From contig CM022665.1 in assembly GCA_012295275.1 (NCBI GenBank), positions 9,798,476 to 9,862,475 on the forward strand: 64,000 bases of DNA, read 5' to 3'. Both the position numbers and the translations under genes were made by a program. Positions within the stretch are counted from its first letter, which is position 1. Each line of letters starts with the position of its first letter. The DNA is from Chrysomallon squamiferum (lineage: Eukaryota; Mollusca; Gastropoda; Neomphalida; Peltospiridae). Shown here in pieces: positions 1 to 48,712 of the stretch. The notes under the pieces are model-generated. The model had not been told where the DNA came from, did no database searches, and saw nothing but the letters and a program-made list of their open reading frames with translations.

Positions 1-1205
1 GAATAAACAAAAAGAATCAGTATATTTAGTGAACTTCCAAACCAATATTTAGTGTCTACTTTTTTTTTTTTTTTTTTTTAAAAGATTACATTTTGACATT
101 TATACAGTTTTGTATTTAGTTAAATATATTCTTCATTTGTTTTTGTTTTTTCAAATAATTATCCTCATTATAATATATAAAAGAAAGGATTAAATATATG
201 TGTGTTTCATTAATGCTCTCGTATGCATCGTAAATTAGTTCTCTCCATATAAACTTTTTATTTTTATTTTTTTAAATTAAATTATCTCATAAATAAGTAT
301 CAGAATTCACATACTGAATATACTTTTCCACGTATGACGTTCCTTTTGGTAATAATATTGCCAGTGTTGTATAATTTACAAAATATATGTGCAATAGTGA
401 TATTATATAACATTTATTTTAACAGCATTCAATACAGGTCGGAGATAAGATTGGAATTCTTTCCATAAAATGTTATTAAAATGTTTTCAGCAGTTAAAAT
501 ATATTGCAGCTATTTAATAAAAACTGTTATTATTCTACCACCAAAGTCGTTATTCCTGATTTACTATTATTGTCAGGAGTTCAATTTTTCTTTCTCTTTA
601 AAATAAACTGCCAAAATTGTTGTTTACTGAATTTCCATAGCAACTAATATTTTTCTTGTGCTTTAATATTAATGATATGCCTAAGCTTTTATGAATGATA
701 TATAGCTGATCAAAATTGTTTCTCAGTTATATTCGTCTGAATAAATACTGATTTTTCAAGAACTTACTTTCATCGGTTGTTAATAATTATTATTTATTAG
801 GAAAACCAGCTATCATTTTGCATTCACTGGTATTCGATCAACTTTGTTTTTCCATACACATGTATAGTTGGCGTAACGTTTCATGAGTATCGGTAAAAAG
901 CGTTTGAATCTCACTAAGGTTTACTAGAGTAGTTTTCTCCTGAAATTGTAATATTTGTTCCCGGTGTCGTACGAAATTGGTCACTTTGCAATATTACTAA
1001 AACCGGAGATAAAATCATAAACCAACTAAAGTTTTAAGGATTTATACCACTTGCTATTCGATTATTCAGCCTAAAATTATGATAACCTTTATAAATAATG
1101 GGGTTTAAAGGAGATTACATTAAAAATTTCATTTAGGTTTATTTCATTATTACTATTATTTTAAAGTAAAATGGATAAAAATGAAATGAAAGAATTTATT
1201 TGTAG

Positions 1206-1251
<46 letters not shown>

Positions 1252-2320
1252 TATATATATATACATATATATATACTTATATATATATATATATGCATAT
1301 TAATAATTGTGATACAAATTATATTTCCTCTGAGACGCGCAGAATGGATGGGATATTCTGAACTGGGAATAATGTAAATTCTAACACCGGTTTAAAACCG
1401 TAATTCTTTACATTCCATCAAACATTCTTTTCTCTTTTCTGTCGAGGTATAAAATATGCATATTTAAATATAATAGCATTTCGTGTTGCCTCGTTATTGT
1501 TATTATTTAAGAACCTAAAAAAAAAAATAAAAAAAACAGAGAAGAGAAAACAAAAACATACAAGTAACATTTAAATCTATATTATATATTATATACTATT
1601 AGTATTACTTAGTTGACTAGATGTATAAGCAAACGCCCCTTTCCTTATTTCGTTAGACGAAAAATACCCTACAAATACAGCATAGAGTAAATTGATAATA
1701 ATAATATGAAACAGTAGACTAACAGATAGTGTCAGTATTGTACATTTCTCACTCTCACGTGTGTGATGTGTGCAGTCGGCAAGCTAGTGGGGTTTTTTTG
1801 TTTGTTTTTTGTCAGTTTATTTATTTAGTAGTAGTATACTTACATTTTTTTTTTTTTGTTTTATAACTGTTGTAAGCAAATAATGTGATTACTTTACACA
1901 TTAGTAATTTTAAATAAAAATGCCATTAATATAACAGGAATTAAAAAATATATGTTTAAAATAATTAGGACAGTATTATTAATTTAAATAACCACCATCA
2001 GAATTCTAAACATTCCCCAATTTTAAACTTAAAAAATCATTTTCAAAAAATCTTATCTGAGGATTTTTATTTCATGTTTTCCATTTTAAATTTAAACTGT
2101 TGAAAAAGTGTTTTTAGAATATACTTTTATTATATAATTTTGACATAATTTATTACAAAATAAAAAAAAAAAAACTTTTCTGTATATATTTGTGAGAAAG
2201 TCTAAATTTTTGAATAATAAATAATTTAATAACAATTCTTCTTTCTTTTTTACTTCATAAATATTGAAACATTAAATTTGTGCAAAAATGAGTAAACTGT
2301 AGTTTATTGTTTGTTTACAG
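1..2320 (+). other. 5' flank / 5' UTR intron of BDH2
   Basis: No coding exon is recognisable. Because the first coding exon opens at a 3' splice site, part of this stretch is an intron and a 5' UTR exon lies here or off the window. Patches of higher complexity are at 1325-1410 (CpG-containing) and 1735-1795, but no promoter or unambiguous donor could be assigned. The rest is AT-rich with homopolymer runs. Confidence 0.5.
1209..1300. repeat. (TA)n microsatellite
   Basis: Alternating TA with occasional CA and GC interruptions, about 90 bp, upstream of BDH2. Confidence 0.9.
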
Positions 2321-9410
<7,090 letters not shown>

Positions 9411-10260
9411 AGTGATTGTTATAAATCACTGGAGAGAAGATACACTGAAACTGCATTTATCCTTGAACCACAACTACACAGACATCAAACAATCAACTGA
9501 TTAAAATGTGATTTTAATGAACAGATTCATACAATATTAATTTGAAATTTGTGATTCAAAATAGATGTATTTTGGAGCTGCTGTTTAAGCAAGCACTCTG
9601 GAAATGCTAGTCATTTATTTGGAAATGTTAACTGTATTTAAGCAGTCTTTTAAATCTCGGATAACAAATACTCATTGATCACTATACCTTTGTCTAATCA
9701 TACACCATGATCCAATTATATTGCTGATGTGAGAATCAGATAATTAATTTTAGTTTTTGGAAACTGAATTTCTCTGTATTGTTTCTAAATATTTCACAAG
9801 TTACTTTTTAAATGAGATGCATAGTGATATATATTTTTTTATTTTTTATTTTATTTTTTCATACAGGAATTCTTATCATTCTTTTGGACATATCAGTATT
9901 AATACATATGTATATATGTGCCTTTTTACTATAACACATTAATGTCCTGTATATCTTACTAATGTAAGACTACTAGTCTTTTGTTTCTGGGAGCCATGTT
10001 TTAAACAAGGTTGATAATAATGTTCATATTTACTGAAATGCTAATCTTTTTACCAGTGTAATTTATATCATCAGTATTAATTAACATATAACAAAAAACA
10101 ACATTTTTGAGTTTAAATTAGGTGTTGTATAAGGTTTATGTAGAAAGCAATGCTAGTCATTTATTTTTAAATTTAATGTCATCATATTAAAATCTCATTT
10201 GCTGAGTAAATGCAGTGAAACTCATTTTAACCAAACACTCTTCAAACCAAATAAATTGTG
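9411..10260 (+). other. BDH2 3' UTR and probable polyadenylation region
   Basis: Follows the TAA stop. Candidate poly(A) hexamers are ATTAAA at 9500-9505 and AATAAA at 10250-10255. Which is used cannot be decided from sequence. Confidence 0.4.
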
Positions 10261-10470
10261 TTTACTGAGGTTTCAGCAATATTTACCTTTGTGCCAGACA
10301 TGCAGTATAATATATTTAGTTATCAAGTTAAACTGAATTCTGTTCTGAAATTGAATTTACAGTATTATTTGTTTTGTTTTTAAATATATTTTTATTTCTT
10401 TGTTTTTATATTGTACTGTTTTTTAAGAAAAGAGTTGTTATTTGTGTTAATGTTTAGAGAATGTGAGAAA

Positions 10471-10524
10471 AATGGTAGTAAAAACTAACATTAATGGATT
10501 CATTAGTAGTATTGATTTATTATG
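10471..10524. repeat. 54-bp dispersed repeat, copy 2
   Basis: Partner of 9113-9166. It lies downstream of BDH2, so the two copies bracket the last exon and the 3' UTR. Confidence 0.85.
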
Positions 10525-10952
10525 ATGAATCAGAATTTTGATGGTGGTCCAACACTGTTTTAGCATTATAACAGATGTGTATGTATGTGGATATATACAC
10601 ATACATATATATTTACATACATGTATATATAGTGTATTGGGTTGTCAGATAAATATATTATTTTTTTTTTATTCAAATAACATCTTATTATTTTTATAAA
10701 TTTTAAAATGATATTATTATCCCATGAAGTTAAATATTTTAGTTGGATACTACACAAACATATTGTATCACATATTAATAATTGTAAATTAATCCTTATA
10801 CAGATTTGATTATCCTAAAGCACAAATTGAAATTATTCTATTAAAATCCAAATAATTCTTTATTTCAAATTCTTTATTATTTATAATGACAGATTTTATT
10901 ATATTTTTTATATTATTATTTTTTTTTTTTTTATTTATTTAAATTTTTTTAT

Positions 10953-11120
10953 ATTTTATTTGTTGAGGGTTTTTTGGTTGTTGGTCTTTTTTTCTTTTTT
11001 TTGTTTTGTTTATTATTACTATTTATTTTAATTTTTTTTAATTTTATTTGTTGAGGGTTTTTTGGTTGTTGGTCTTTTTTTCTTTTTTTTTTGTTGTTTA
11101 TTAATACTATTTATTTTTAA
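10953..11120. repeat. Near-perfect 88-bp T-rich tandem duplication
   Basis: Two copies, starting at 10953 and 11041, of a segment with ATTTTATTTGTTGAGGG, a TTTTTTGGTTGTTGGTC core and a T-run. They differ at only a few positions, so the duplication is recent compared with surrounding repeats. Confidence 0.9.
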
Positions 11121-12088
11121 TTTTTATATATTTATTTTTATTTTTTTGTGATATATGTAGACAAGTTGTGAAGGTATAGGCTATTAACGGTTAAATATAT
11201 ACAGAAGGCTCTGATTATCATTTGAAATGTTTACTAAGTGAGTATGATTGTGTGAATAAGCTAACCAGATGAAATGTATTTTTTTGGCAAATAATTATTT
11301 AATAAAAATAATTCCTAAAATCAGTGTTAACTTTTCTTTCAACTTTATATTATTATTTCTTAGAGTCTACACAGAAATTATGATCTTGGTTAGAACTGTA
11401 TCAGAATTTCGATCTGCTTATCAGAGTAAACTTCATAAAATGTATATAATAAATGACAGATTTATTTTAAATATATATATATATATATATAAGACAGCTA
11501 TGAAATTTTAATAAAAATTTTAATTTTATTTTTAAAATTATCTTAACACATTAACATTTTGTTTAAAAATTATAGCTGTTATTATTTTTATTTTTAATTC
11601 CTTTTCATTTTGTTTTTTTGTTAAATGTACAACCAGGTTCAATGATACAAAAAATAAAAAAAAGTATCATGAAAGATTTCTCTGGTAGAACTTATTTTAT
11701 TTACTAGCTGATTTCATTGCTTTAACCAACTTGAAAGATTGTGTGAAAAAAAAAAAAATTGTCTACAAAAAGGAAAGAAAAGTCATAGCAATAATTGATT
11801 TTATTGATTAGAGTAAAAAGTCAATGACAGATCGTCTGCCCCGAGGGCAAAATAAAACAACTTTTGTAATTTTTTAAGACTTCTGAAATCGCACAAATGC
11901 AACTTCTTGTGGGTTTTTAATTTCTTTTCCATTTTATTTCCTTTATAAGCACTTTATTACTTACATAGTCTTAAAAGTTCAATTTACAGCCCATTACTCT
12001 TCTCTTTTTTTATTTTCTTTCTTTTTTAGAATGTCTGGACAAATTTACTTTATAAATAATTATGCCATGTCTACATTTCTCTCTTATC

Positions 12089-12130
12089 AGGGGCAGATCT
12101 AGGATTTCAGACAGGGGAGGGCAACCATCA
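12089..12130. mobile_element. Possible transposon-end fragment
   Basis: GGGGCAGATCTAGGATTTC followed by a G-rich run resembles the end of repeats seen in many invertebrate genomes (a GGGGCGGATCCAGGA-type terminus). Identification is from memory and weak; only about 40 bp is recognisable. Confidence 0.25.
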
Positions 12131-12928
12131 TTGCAGTGTAAATAATTTTCAAGATGAAATGTGTTTCATTATATGGAAAATAACACTATTTGGAAAAAGT
12201 TATAAGATCCATCAATCTGGATGCACATGTACTTGATAGTTATTATTTTTATTTCATTTATTAATTTCCCTTGCTAAAGGCGACCAAATGTATCTTTATT
12301 TTTGGAATTCTAAAATAAATGATTAATTTCTTAATAACTAACAGTCCACAGTAACATTTTTATTTATTTATTGTTTTTTAATAATTTTTTTTTTTTTTAT
12401 CATTATTATTTTTTATTTATTTATTGATTATTTTGATAGATTATTATATTTTAATTAACAAATAAAACGTTTTTTCAAAGGAATGTTTATTTATAGTGTA
12501 AACATATTGTTTAGGTGAATCAACAATGAAATATACAGTTTATAGGTGTGTATAAAAAACAATGAAAAATGCAAAAAATGATGTATAACAACAAAATAGA
12601 TAAAATGATAAAATCTCTAGCAGGTATTTCACAGAAACACGGTGATGGTTAAAAACATTTAAAAAATAATACTTTCAATCTGATTATGTGAAAAATATGC
12701 ATAGGTAACAACACAGCTAGAATAATAGAAATGTGAAAGAATAAAATCGTACATTTTTAAAAACAAAAATGTAAAACTATATTAGTTTCTTTTTACAGAC
12801 ACATTTATATTAAAATAATCATGTGGTAATAAATAAAACAGATTTTGTTTATTTCCAGTTGATTATTTTATTAGTTACCATCCTTTGGTAATAATAAAGT
12901 AAGACACTAAAGAAACTAGCTCATTTGA

Positions 12929-13044
12929 GACACACATATATATGTAAATACACACATATACATATACATACACATCTATATATACACACACACACACACA
13001 CACACATCCAAATCCATACACACATACATGTATATACATACCAG
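12929..13044. repeat. CA/TA-rich microsatellite block
   Basis: Compound (CA)n, (CATA)n and (TA)n. It generates spurious Thr/His/Tyr ORFs on both strands. Confidence 0.9.
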
Positions 13045-15964
13045 ATAGGACAGCTTTACATTTATTTACAGACAATCAGAACCTATTTTAATGTGCAACA
13101 AAAACAATTATCAAACTTTTACATCATTGTCATACTTTATTATTAGCAAAGGTTGATGTATAGATGCATAAAAAGAAATAACCTGAAAGTATATACAATA
13201 TTTATTAAGGTTACTGTTTTCAACACAGCTATACTTTAATCAGTCAATTATCATTTAACTGTAAATTATTTGGTGGGAAATCTCTTTTCAAACATATTTC
13301 TCTGTAGAAAATGTAAAATGTATAGGAAAGTACTGACAGAGAGAAATGATTTAGAAAATGTAACATGGCAACCAGCAGAATGTCAGTAAGAACGTTTTCT
13401 TGTATTTGTACTTTTCAGATAAAAACATTAGAACTCATTATAATGTTAGGTTCATGACCAGTTTCATGTGTATATTGGCATAGCATTTTTCAATAGGTGG
13501 ATATGAGGATATGATTTTGTTTTACTCATGACATATGTACATATTCTGAAAGGTGATATATGAGGTTGAATACATATAAATATCTAACTACTTTCTTTGA
13601 ATTTCACTTAGAAATGCTATAAACTTTTGTCCCAAGTGAATATTACACTGTATTAACTGATGCCAGCAAGTTCAGTACTGAAAGAAACCAGAACCCTACC
13701 TTCAAACTTTTACTTTTAAAAAAAAAAAAAAAAAAGTGAATGTAATAGTTTTCTAAGCAATTACTGTCACAACAAACAAATCATAGCCATTTCCTATATT
13801 ACCAAGAGATAGATTTTCATTAAAAGTATTTAAACATCTGAAAGATTCAAGAAAATGAAAACTGTATTAATGTAGTGCTTGTGAAAACCAAAACTGCCAT
13901 AACAAATAAATAGATTTTTCTTCCATCACTAAGAATTATTTACATTATTTAAAATTCTTTAAAAATTTCAAAATTTGAAGTCACTTAGTAATATTCACCA
14001 GTTCATTGATCACAATGTAATATCAGACAGAAAAGAAGAAAAAAAATCAAACCCTGTAATCATTTCAGTTACACTTCTTACCAAAACACAATAATTATGA
14101 TAATATATTAAACCTATATAATAGTTCACTAATTTATTTGCTTTCGTCATATATTTAAAACAATATCTGACTGAAAGTGTTATTATTTTACCAATTATAA
14201 TGTTCATACATTAAACAAAGTAATTTAACAGTTGTGAATGACTGTCTAGTTTTTCATTATTAATTGAAAAACAAGACTGTGCTTCACTTACACTGTAAAT
14301 AATTTAATAACAAATATGGCAATTTCTGTTTTGTTAACTACATTAATTATTTACATGATCATTTTCCTAATAATCTATGAGAGCTTTTACAACTGCAACC
14401 TGCAGTTTTCTCATTATTTAATAATGAGTTATAATTCTCTCCTTATTTTAATACTAGTTATGTGGCAGTAAATAGAAGTTTTGAATGGCCTAGCTCAAAT
14501 TTTCTTTTTGACATTAAAAATGATTAAAGGTATAATCTATTGAAATTATTGCTAAAAGGGAAGATGGGGAGAAAGTGCAGAAATAAAAAAATTAAAATTG
14601 TTTTAAAAATAAGAATAAAAATAGTGAAGAACAAAAGTAACCAAGTTTAATGAGACTAAAAGTTTGAAAGTGTTGCAAGACCAGAAAGAATGTTTATTAA
14701 TAACTGTAAAATAAATAATTATAACACAACTACCAGTAGTATCACCTTTAGAAACAAATCTTTTTCTTTCTATTATTGCTTATTTTCTGATTATAACTTC
14801 TTGTGTCTCTTGTTAGGTTTAACAAAAAATAAACAACATCATTGACAATATCAAAAATTACACAGAAATCATATTAGTCATTATTAAAGAATAAGAAAAT
14901 GAAATAATTATATTATAAAGCCAGATATTCTTCATTTTAAACATAAACTATAATTATTTGTTATGTAAATATTACACATACTTTAAATTTCTATAAAACA
15001 AAACTTTTTAAATTTATAAAATATATCATTGTAACAGGGTAAAAAGATATTCACAACAAAACAAATTTTTAAAAGTTTTATTCAGAACTGTGATCAGGAT
15101 AGATAATTCCATTCAATCAAAATCTTTCAGTATGGAGTACATATTGCTTGACTTGCTGTTTATTTATTTATTAACCTATATATTCATTTATTTAATTGTT
15201 CATGTTATAAAACAATAGATCTAATTTTGATAAAATAAAATATAATTCAAAATTATATAATTCTTTTATTAATTTTTCACTTACTATCTTATTATAAAAT
15301 GGTTTATGTTAGAAAATGTCTAGAAGGAATGACGTATGACAACATTAAATAGATTGTTTTACACACTATGCTTTATCAGTGATATTTCTAATACTTCAGT
15401 ATTGCTTAGAAAAGAAAACAGTTAAAGATAAGTGTAACTATTAAATCTTCTGTAGCCTATATATATTTTGTATGCTTAGAAGTGACTGGGTTTATTACTA
15501 AGGACCAACCTTTGTTAATAACAAAGTATGACTGATTATAAGACGGTGGAGACTGCCATTTTCCCTCCTTTGTAAAACATGCATTCATTTTGGTATCAAG
15601 AGTAATATAAATCCACAGAAACTGCTACTTCCACTCTTTTATATAAAAAATAATAATAACAGTTTCATTTTGTTATACAAAAATCCTAAAATGGATTTTC
15701 TGTAGGCAAAAATGTTTTTACTGACTGTAAAATTGCATGGCAACTCATTTTGATTATTTAAAAGATGATATCAATATTTATTCAACATATGGTCTATTGC
15801 ATTATGTAACAAGGTTTCTTGCCATGAATATAACAACTCTCTTTCATGTTTTATGTCTAGAATAGGTTTGTTTTGGAACTTCTGCTCATCACAGATGAAG
15901 CTATATTGACATCCTGTGCATATGGGTGTGTATATATAATTTACTGTACAGTGTACATGAGTCA

Positions 15965-16375
15965 GATAACTGTGCTAAATAGTATTTTGATAAACGTTAT
16001 TTTGAACATGGGTGCTAAATAATATAATTATGTGCCAAATTGAAAACTGTTTATAAATGTACTTGTCCAGTAAAGGTGTACTAAACTGAAACTATATTAT
16101 TTTAAATTATACAATATGCTAAACTGAAAACTGCATTTAAATAGCATTTTTATAAATATATTAATTCCAACTCTATAATGTGCCAAACTGAAAATTATGT
16201 TTTATAATAGCATTTGATAAATTATATTATTTAATATTATATATATTAATTCAAATGTAATTGTCAAATTATAAAGCAATAATTAGAAAAATGTGTATTT
16301 AAATAGTATTTTGATAAATATATTAATTCAAATATGGCTGTCAAATTACACAGTGTTACAAAATGAAAGTTCTTT
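15965..16375. repeat. Degenerate tandem array, unit about 70-95 bp
   Basis: About five loose copies of a motif combining GTGCCAAACTGAAAA, TTTAAATAGTATTTTGATAAA and TATATTAATTCAAAT. Spacing varies by insertions. Confidence 0.7.
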
Positions 16376-16941
16376 TCTCAGACTTTAATAGCATGTTTAT
16401 TTGAAGATAAAGATACTTAAAATAGATAAACTATAACTGTCTGTATGAATGATGAATTTTATATCAAAAGAAAATGACACAAATATACTAGACACAAAAA
16501 TTTTACTCTGAAAAATTATATTTTTAAAAAATAATTCAAATTCTTCAGATAAAGAAGAAGTCAGTATTTTTTTGCATACAGTATATAAAAAAGATAAAAT
16601 GATGGTAAAAATTAAACAATGAAAATGTACTTGATATGTTTTTAATGATTTCTGGCAGCTTGCTGCTTTATTGTTTTTGCACAATCAAACTATTTAATTA
16701 AATTCTCTTAAATAATTATTGCAAACTGCCCAGTCCTGTGAATATCAAAATAAAACAAAACAAATCCACTGGAAATGGAAATATTTAAATTCTTATATAA
16801 AAAAAGACAACTAACTAACAGTTTGTACATAATAGTAAAAGTAAATATCTCATTCATTTCATATTAAAATTAAGTTACATTTTATATTGATTTACTACAT
16901 AATACAGTTTAAAGCTAATATCATATGATTGTTTCAAATGT

Positions 16942-17215
16942 CTTTTTTTTTAAATTTCTTTTCTTTTCTTTTTTCAACCCATTTCAGTACCTTTGGTTTT
17001 TCTATTCTTCTTCTATGTTTCTATTTTTATTAATATTATTATGATTATTTGTTTTCTTTTTTTCATTCTTTTTCTTTTATCTTTTTTGATCCTTCTTTTT
17101 AATTTCTTTAGATTTTGTTTTCAATTCTTCATTCCTCTTTTTCCAAAAGTTCATTCTTATTTGTTAAAATATTTACTAAATTTATTTCTCAAATTAAAAA
17201 GTAAAAAAGAAAAGT
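16942..17215. repeat. Pyrimidine-rich tract
   Basis: T/C-dominated stretch (TTTCTTTTC-type). The 74-codon ORF inside it, rich in Phe and Leu, reflects composition only. Confidence 0.8.
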
Positions 17216-17914
17216 AAATTTAAAAGAATTGCTTTAAACTTGTGCTTTAACTACAGTGAAACACACTAAAGAAAGGTATAAAAACTTTATAAATTAAGCC
17301 ACAAAATATTTTTAAAATATTTCACAGCTGATTAAAAAATAAAATAAAATAAAGAAAAGTTTTTGTGGATATGATCTGTACATGATTTAAAAACATTCTA
17401 ATATCTGCAGCAGTCATTTATAACAATCGATAAATTCGATCATATCAAACTCCACAAAATAACGGACTATAAACAGATATTCAGTCTCCATTTTGTTTTT
17501 TGTTTTTCAGTCCAGTATGAAGCAAGTTTCTTTGCTTTTTCAGTTCTGAGTTTCACAAGTCACTCACTTCCAACATTTACTCATTCATCATGAAATGCAA
17601 GATGATTATTTAAAAAAAATTCACAGGTAAAATGAACAGAGTATTAGTAGTGTTTAAAAATGTCTTCAGAATGTTTCATTTCATCACAGCCAGGCAGTCT
17701 TTGTATTTAGGTTATCAACAAATGCAGTCATTATTTGTTGGTCTGATTCTGTTAACAATGTATAACCAAGTTGTTTCCAACAAAGAATTATCTGAACAAA
17801 CCTGTCACTGGTAAAGTCTCAGAATTCACCAGAGAGTTCTACTCAAGACAGGTAATCAATCCTTTTTTTTTTCTCCAAAAGATTTAAAATACGAAAATTT
17901 CACTTGCCATTATT

Positions 17915-17920
17915 TTTATT
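17915..17920 (-). other. Candidate poly(A) signal of KCNQ1
   Basis: AATAAA on the minus strand, about 205 nt past the channel stop codon. Many such hexamers exist in this AT-rich DNA, so its use is uncertain. Confidence 0.25.
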
Positions 17921-18123
17921 TTTCACAACACTTGCATGAACAATGTTATTTTGCTCATTATTTTTAATTTCTAAAGTTAGCTAGAGATCAGATAGTGGAA
18001 TAAACTGTTTGCATATATTTGGGTTATTAAGCCATCAATGCCAAATGATTGCCTCAGTTTTATATATCACAGATCAATTCAGTCAGAATCCTTGAGGTAT
18101 AGTTTTAAAGTGAGTATAGTTTG

Positions 18124-45493
<27,370 letters not shown>

Positions 45494-47754
45494 ATTTTTT
45501 TAATATTTTTTTTTTCTTTTTTTTTTTAAAAACACTAAAAAAAAAAAGCTGACTATTTGACAAAAAAGTTTTTTGCACTCACAGCATTTTTCATCTGAAA
45601 TTGAGAAAAATTCTTGAACGTGACATCCTGTACTGCTGTGTCATAGTTGAAATGAAATATTGTGCGAAATGAAACATGAGATTTAAAGAAGAGCATCAAC
45701 AGATAGTGACACGAGTGTTTTCCAAAACTGCTGCAGGTTATAAGATAATTAAATTCTCTCTGATGTCTAATAGGTGCTGCTTTCAGCCTCAGAGTACTCA
45801 ATCAATAGTAAGAAAAACATATGGAAATCACTTAACAGTTGCCAAACAACATCTTCTTTACACTGTTGTGAAAAAAACCTCACACATTATAATTATCTGA
45901 AAATTTACTTCATAAAATATTTAACAGACTTGAGATGTTCCTAATGAAAAGAGAATAAAAAAAAAAAAAAAAAGGTTGTGTAAAGCTTCAAGAAAATAAA
46001 GCTTTCAACAGAAAATCTGAAATCACGCAACACTCTTTTGTCCATATCCATTATGACTGTGTTTGCATGGCATAGATAGCTTGAAGAGAATAAATTCCAT
46101 GTTAGTAATAATATATGATGAATTTCTTTCTATGTGTCTGCTGAAGAGTTGATGGAAGTGCCTTCACTTTTGTCTCTATTCATGCTAGGTGGGTTGCCAC
46201 AGACTAGGACATACATTTGAGCTGAATAATCCAGTGGAAGAAGAATCAGGTGGAGCATCTTTCACAAATAAGTTATCTGAATTAGAACAAGAAGAAGAAA
46301 AACAATTAGTTAATACTGATCATGAATAATTCAAATGCTGGTAGAACGCTTAAGAAAAAAAAAAAAAAAAAAAAGCCCTGACAAATAAATGGTTTGATAT
46401 TTGCTAAATGTCATCAGCTTATTATGCACTAAGGACATCCTTTAAAACATTTGCCAATGGCAGTATCAAGTTCGCTGAGATACAATTATATTAAATTAAA
46501 AATAAAATGGTCACAGTGAAAAAGTATTTATTTCATTGCTTATTGTAATTAGTAACAAAATCAGTAAAATTTGAAGTAACTGGTTGAGTAGACACAGTTG
46601 ATATTTCAAAAGAAAAATAATATGTATTTTCACATAAAACATGCTACAAGAAACATGAAATTCATTTAGTGAAAAAACATATATATGTTTACATCACACA
46701 TTTTAATCTGGAAGCAACATATTGAATCAAACAACCAAATCTCATTCAGTGATAAAAACTTTATTCTTATTTACTGTGCATTTAAATTACTTTTTCAAAA
46801 AAAAAAGAAGATACATAATTTCAGTGTGAATCTGTCTTCAAATACAATAAACTATTGAATGAATACGATCTATTTAAAACATTCATTGCTGTTTATTCAA
46901 AAAATAAAAAAAATAAAAAAGGATATTTGAATGTAGGCTTGTATGTGTTTTTGTGTATAAGTAGGACACAACAATTATTTTTAAAATCAGTTGAAAGTAG
47001 CCATTGTTTGATATTTTCAAGTTGTTTGCTAATGACAAAGAATTTGTTAAGATGTGTGTAGTTTGAGAAAAAAATCAAATAACTATTTTTAACTCATAAC
47101 TGCAAAATACTTTGGGTTTTTTGTTGATACAATACAAACATATTTTTACTAAATAATTACTAAAATGATTGACAATCAAAATAAAATTAAAATAATAATA
47201 ACAAAGATATGAAATGTGGTGAAATATTGTAATTTGAAAAATCTGAATTGTGCTTTTTATTATTAAATATTTATTTCTTAATAATGTTACTGCTATTTAC
47301 TACCATTGTTATTGTTGTTGTTGTTGTTATTATTATTATTATTATTATTACTCTTATTGTTGTTTATTTTAGTTGGTTTTGCAATTTGTTTATTATATTT
47401 AATTCATATTAATTTTATGGGTAAATGATTAAATATAATTATATTCTTTATATAAAAAAATTAAAAGAAAGAAAGAAAGAAAAAAAACAGTCTGACAAAC
47501 AAAGCTGAAACAAAATTTAATAATGAAGGTAATATTCTTTTATAAAATACAGTCACAAGATTAGAAATTAATCTGGCTCAATTTAGTAACAAAATATTCT
47601 GATAAAAAGATAATAGAGTGGAAAAAAATTAATTTAAAACCCTACACAACAATGAATGTGTTTAAATAATGGTATATATCAAAGAAAAACACATAAACTG
47701 TAAAAGGATCTGACAGAAGGATTTAACAAGTGAAATGTGAGCCAAGCTGTGTAT

Positions 47755-47901
47755 TAACTTTTTACAGTGAATAAAATTAAATTAAATTAAATTAAAATAA
47801 ATAAGTAAATAAATAAATAAAATAAAATAAATAAATAAGTAAATAAATGAACAAAATGAAATAAAATAAATAAGTAAATAAATCAATAAAATAAAATAAA
47901 A

Positions 47902-47932
<31 letters not shown>

Positions 47933-48060
47933 ATGATTTAAAAGTAAATAAATGAAAATAAAAATAAGAATAAAATAAATAAATAAAGAAAAGAAAGAAA
48001 ATAAAATAAATAAATAATGATAAAAAAAAATGAATAAAATATATTAAAATAAAAAAAGAT
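47755..48060. repeat. (AAATAA)n low-complexity block
   Basis: About 300 bp of AAAT/AAATA repeats on the plus strand. A complementary TTTAT-rich block follows at 48543-48712. Confidence 0.93.
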
Positions 48061-48542
48061 AAATAAACCTACAAAGAACCACAGCATTATTATTTTTTTT
48101 TTATAAAACAGCATTCTATATCAAATCACACTAATGAAAAATCTAACATATTGAAATTACTGCCAAACCAGATTCATTGAAAAAAGGTTAACTGAAAACA
48201 ATCACACATAAAATATATATTTGATTACTACTTGTATGTTTGTATCATCTTGCTTCCTGTCATGTTCACACACAGGGAGAACAATCTCTCATTATTATTT
48301 AAACATATCAGTGTCTCATTAACAATATATATTTTAAGGTAAAACAATTTAAACTTTCACACCAGTCTTGGTGGCTAAACAAGAATCCAGTTTAACATTA
48401 GTAATTGCCAAAACAACAGGATTTTGTTTTTCTTTTTCAGTTTGTTTATGGATATTATTAACTAGTTTCTTGGTATTTTTAATTTGTTTCTTGTTATTTT
48501 CAACAAGCTTCCAAGTGTTTTCAGCTTGTTTCTGAATTAAGT

Positions 48543-48712
48543 TTTTTTATTTCTTTTATTTACTTATTTAGTTATTTTATTTATCATTATTTATTTTATT
48601 TTATTTTATTTATATACATATATATTTTTATTATTTATTTATTTATTTTTTATTTTATTCTTTCATTTTTTTTTTATTTAATCTTTTTTTATATTTTTTT
48701 TTTTTTAACTTT
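48543..48712. repeat. (TTTAT)n low-complexity block
   Basis: T-rich complement of the 47755-48060 block. It interrupts a loose short repeat (TTTGTTTCTTG, ATTTTCAACA) seen at 48460-48540 and 48740-48800. Confidence 0.92.

Larger units (their letters stand above)
10525..18123. other. Convergent intergenic spacer between BDH2 and KCNQ1
   Basis: AT-rich sequence without a supportable gene. The part nearest 18123 is the 3' UTR of the channel gene, of unknown length. Contents are listed as separate repeats; other stretches look like neutral sequence. Confidence 0.7.

Noticed and set aside
45570-45600. 12-nt microexon before KCNQ1 exon 1 (ATTTCAG, ATGAAAAATGCT, GTGAGT)
   Set aside because: A tempting acceptor/ATG/donor trio, but the next AG downstream (after a T-run near 45530) leads into a stop before the exon 1 start. 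Probably chance.
45676-45900. 74-codon plus-strand ORF overlapping an 82-codon minus ORF upstream of KCNQ1 exon 1
   Set aside because: No family resemblance; both are ATG-to-stop runs in the 5' flank without splice partners. More likely promoter or 5' flank sequence.
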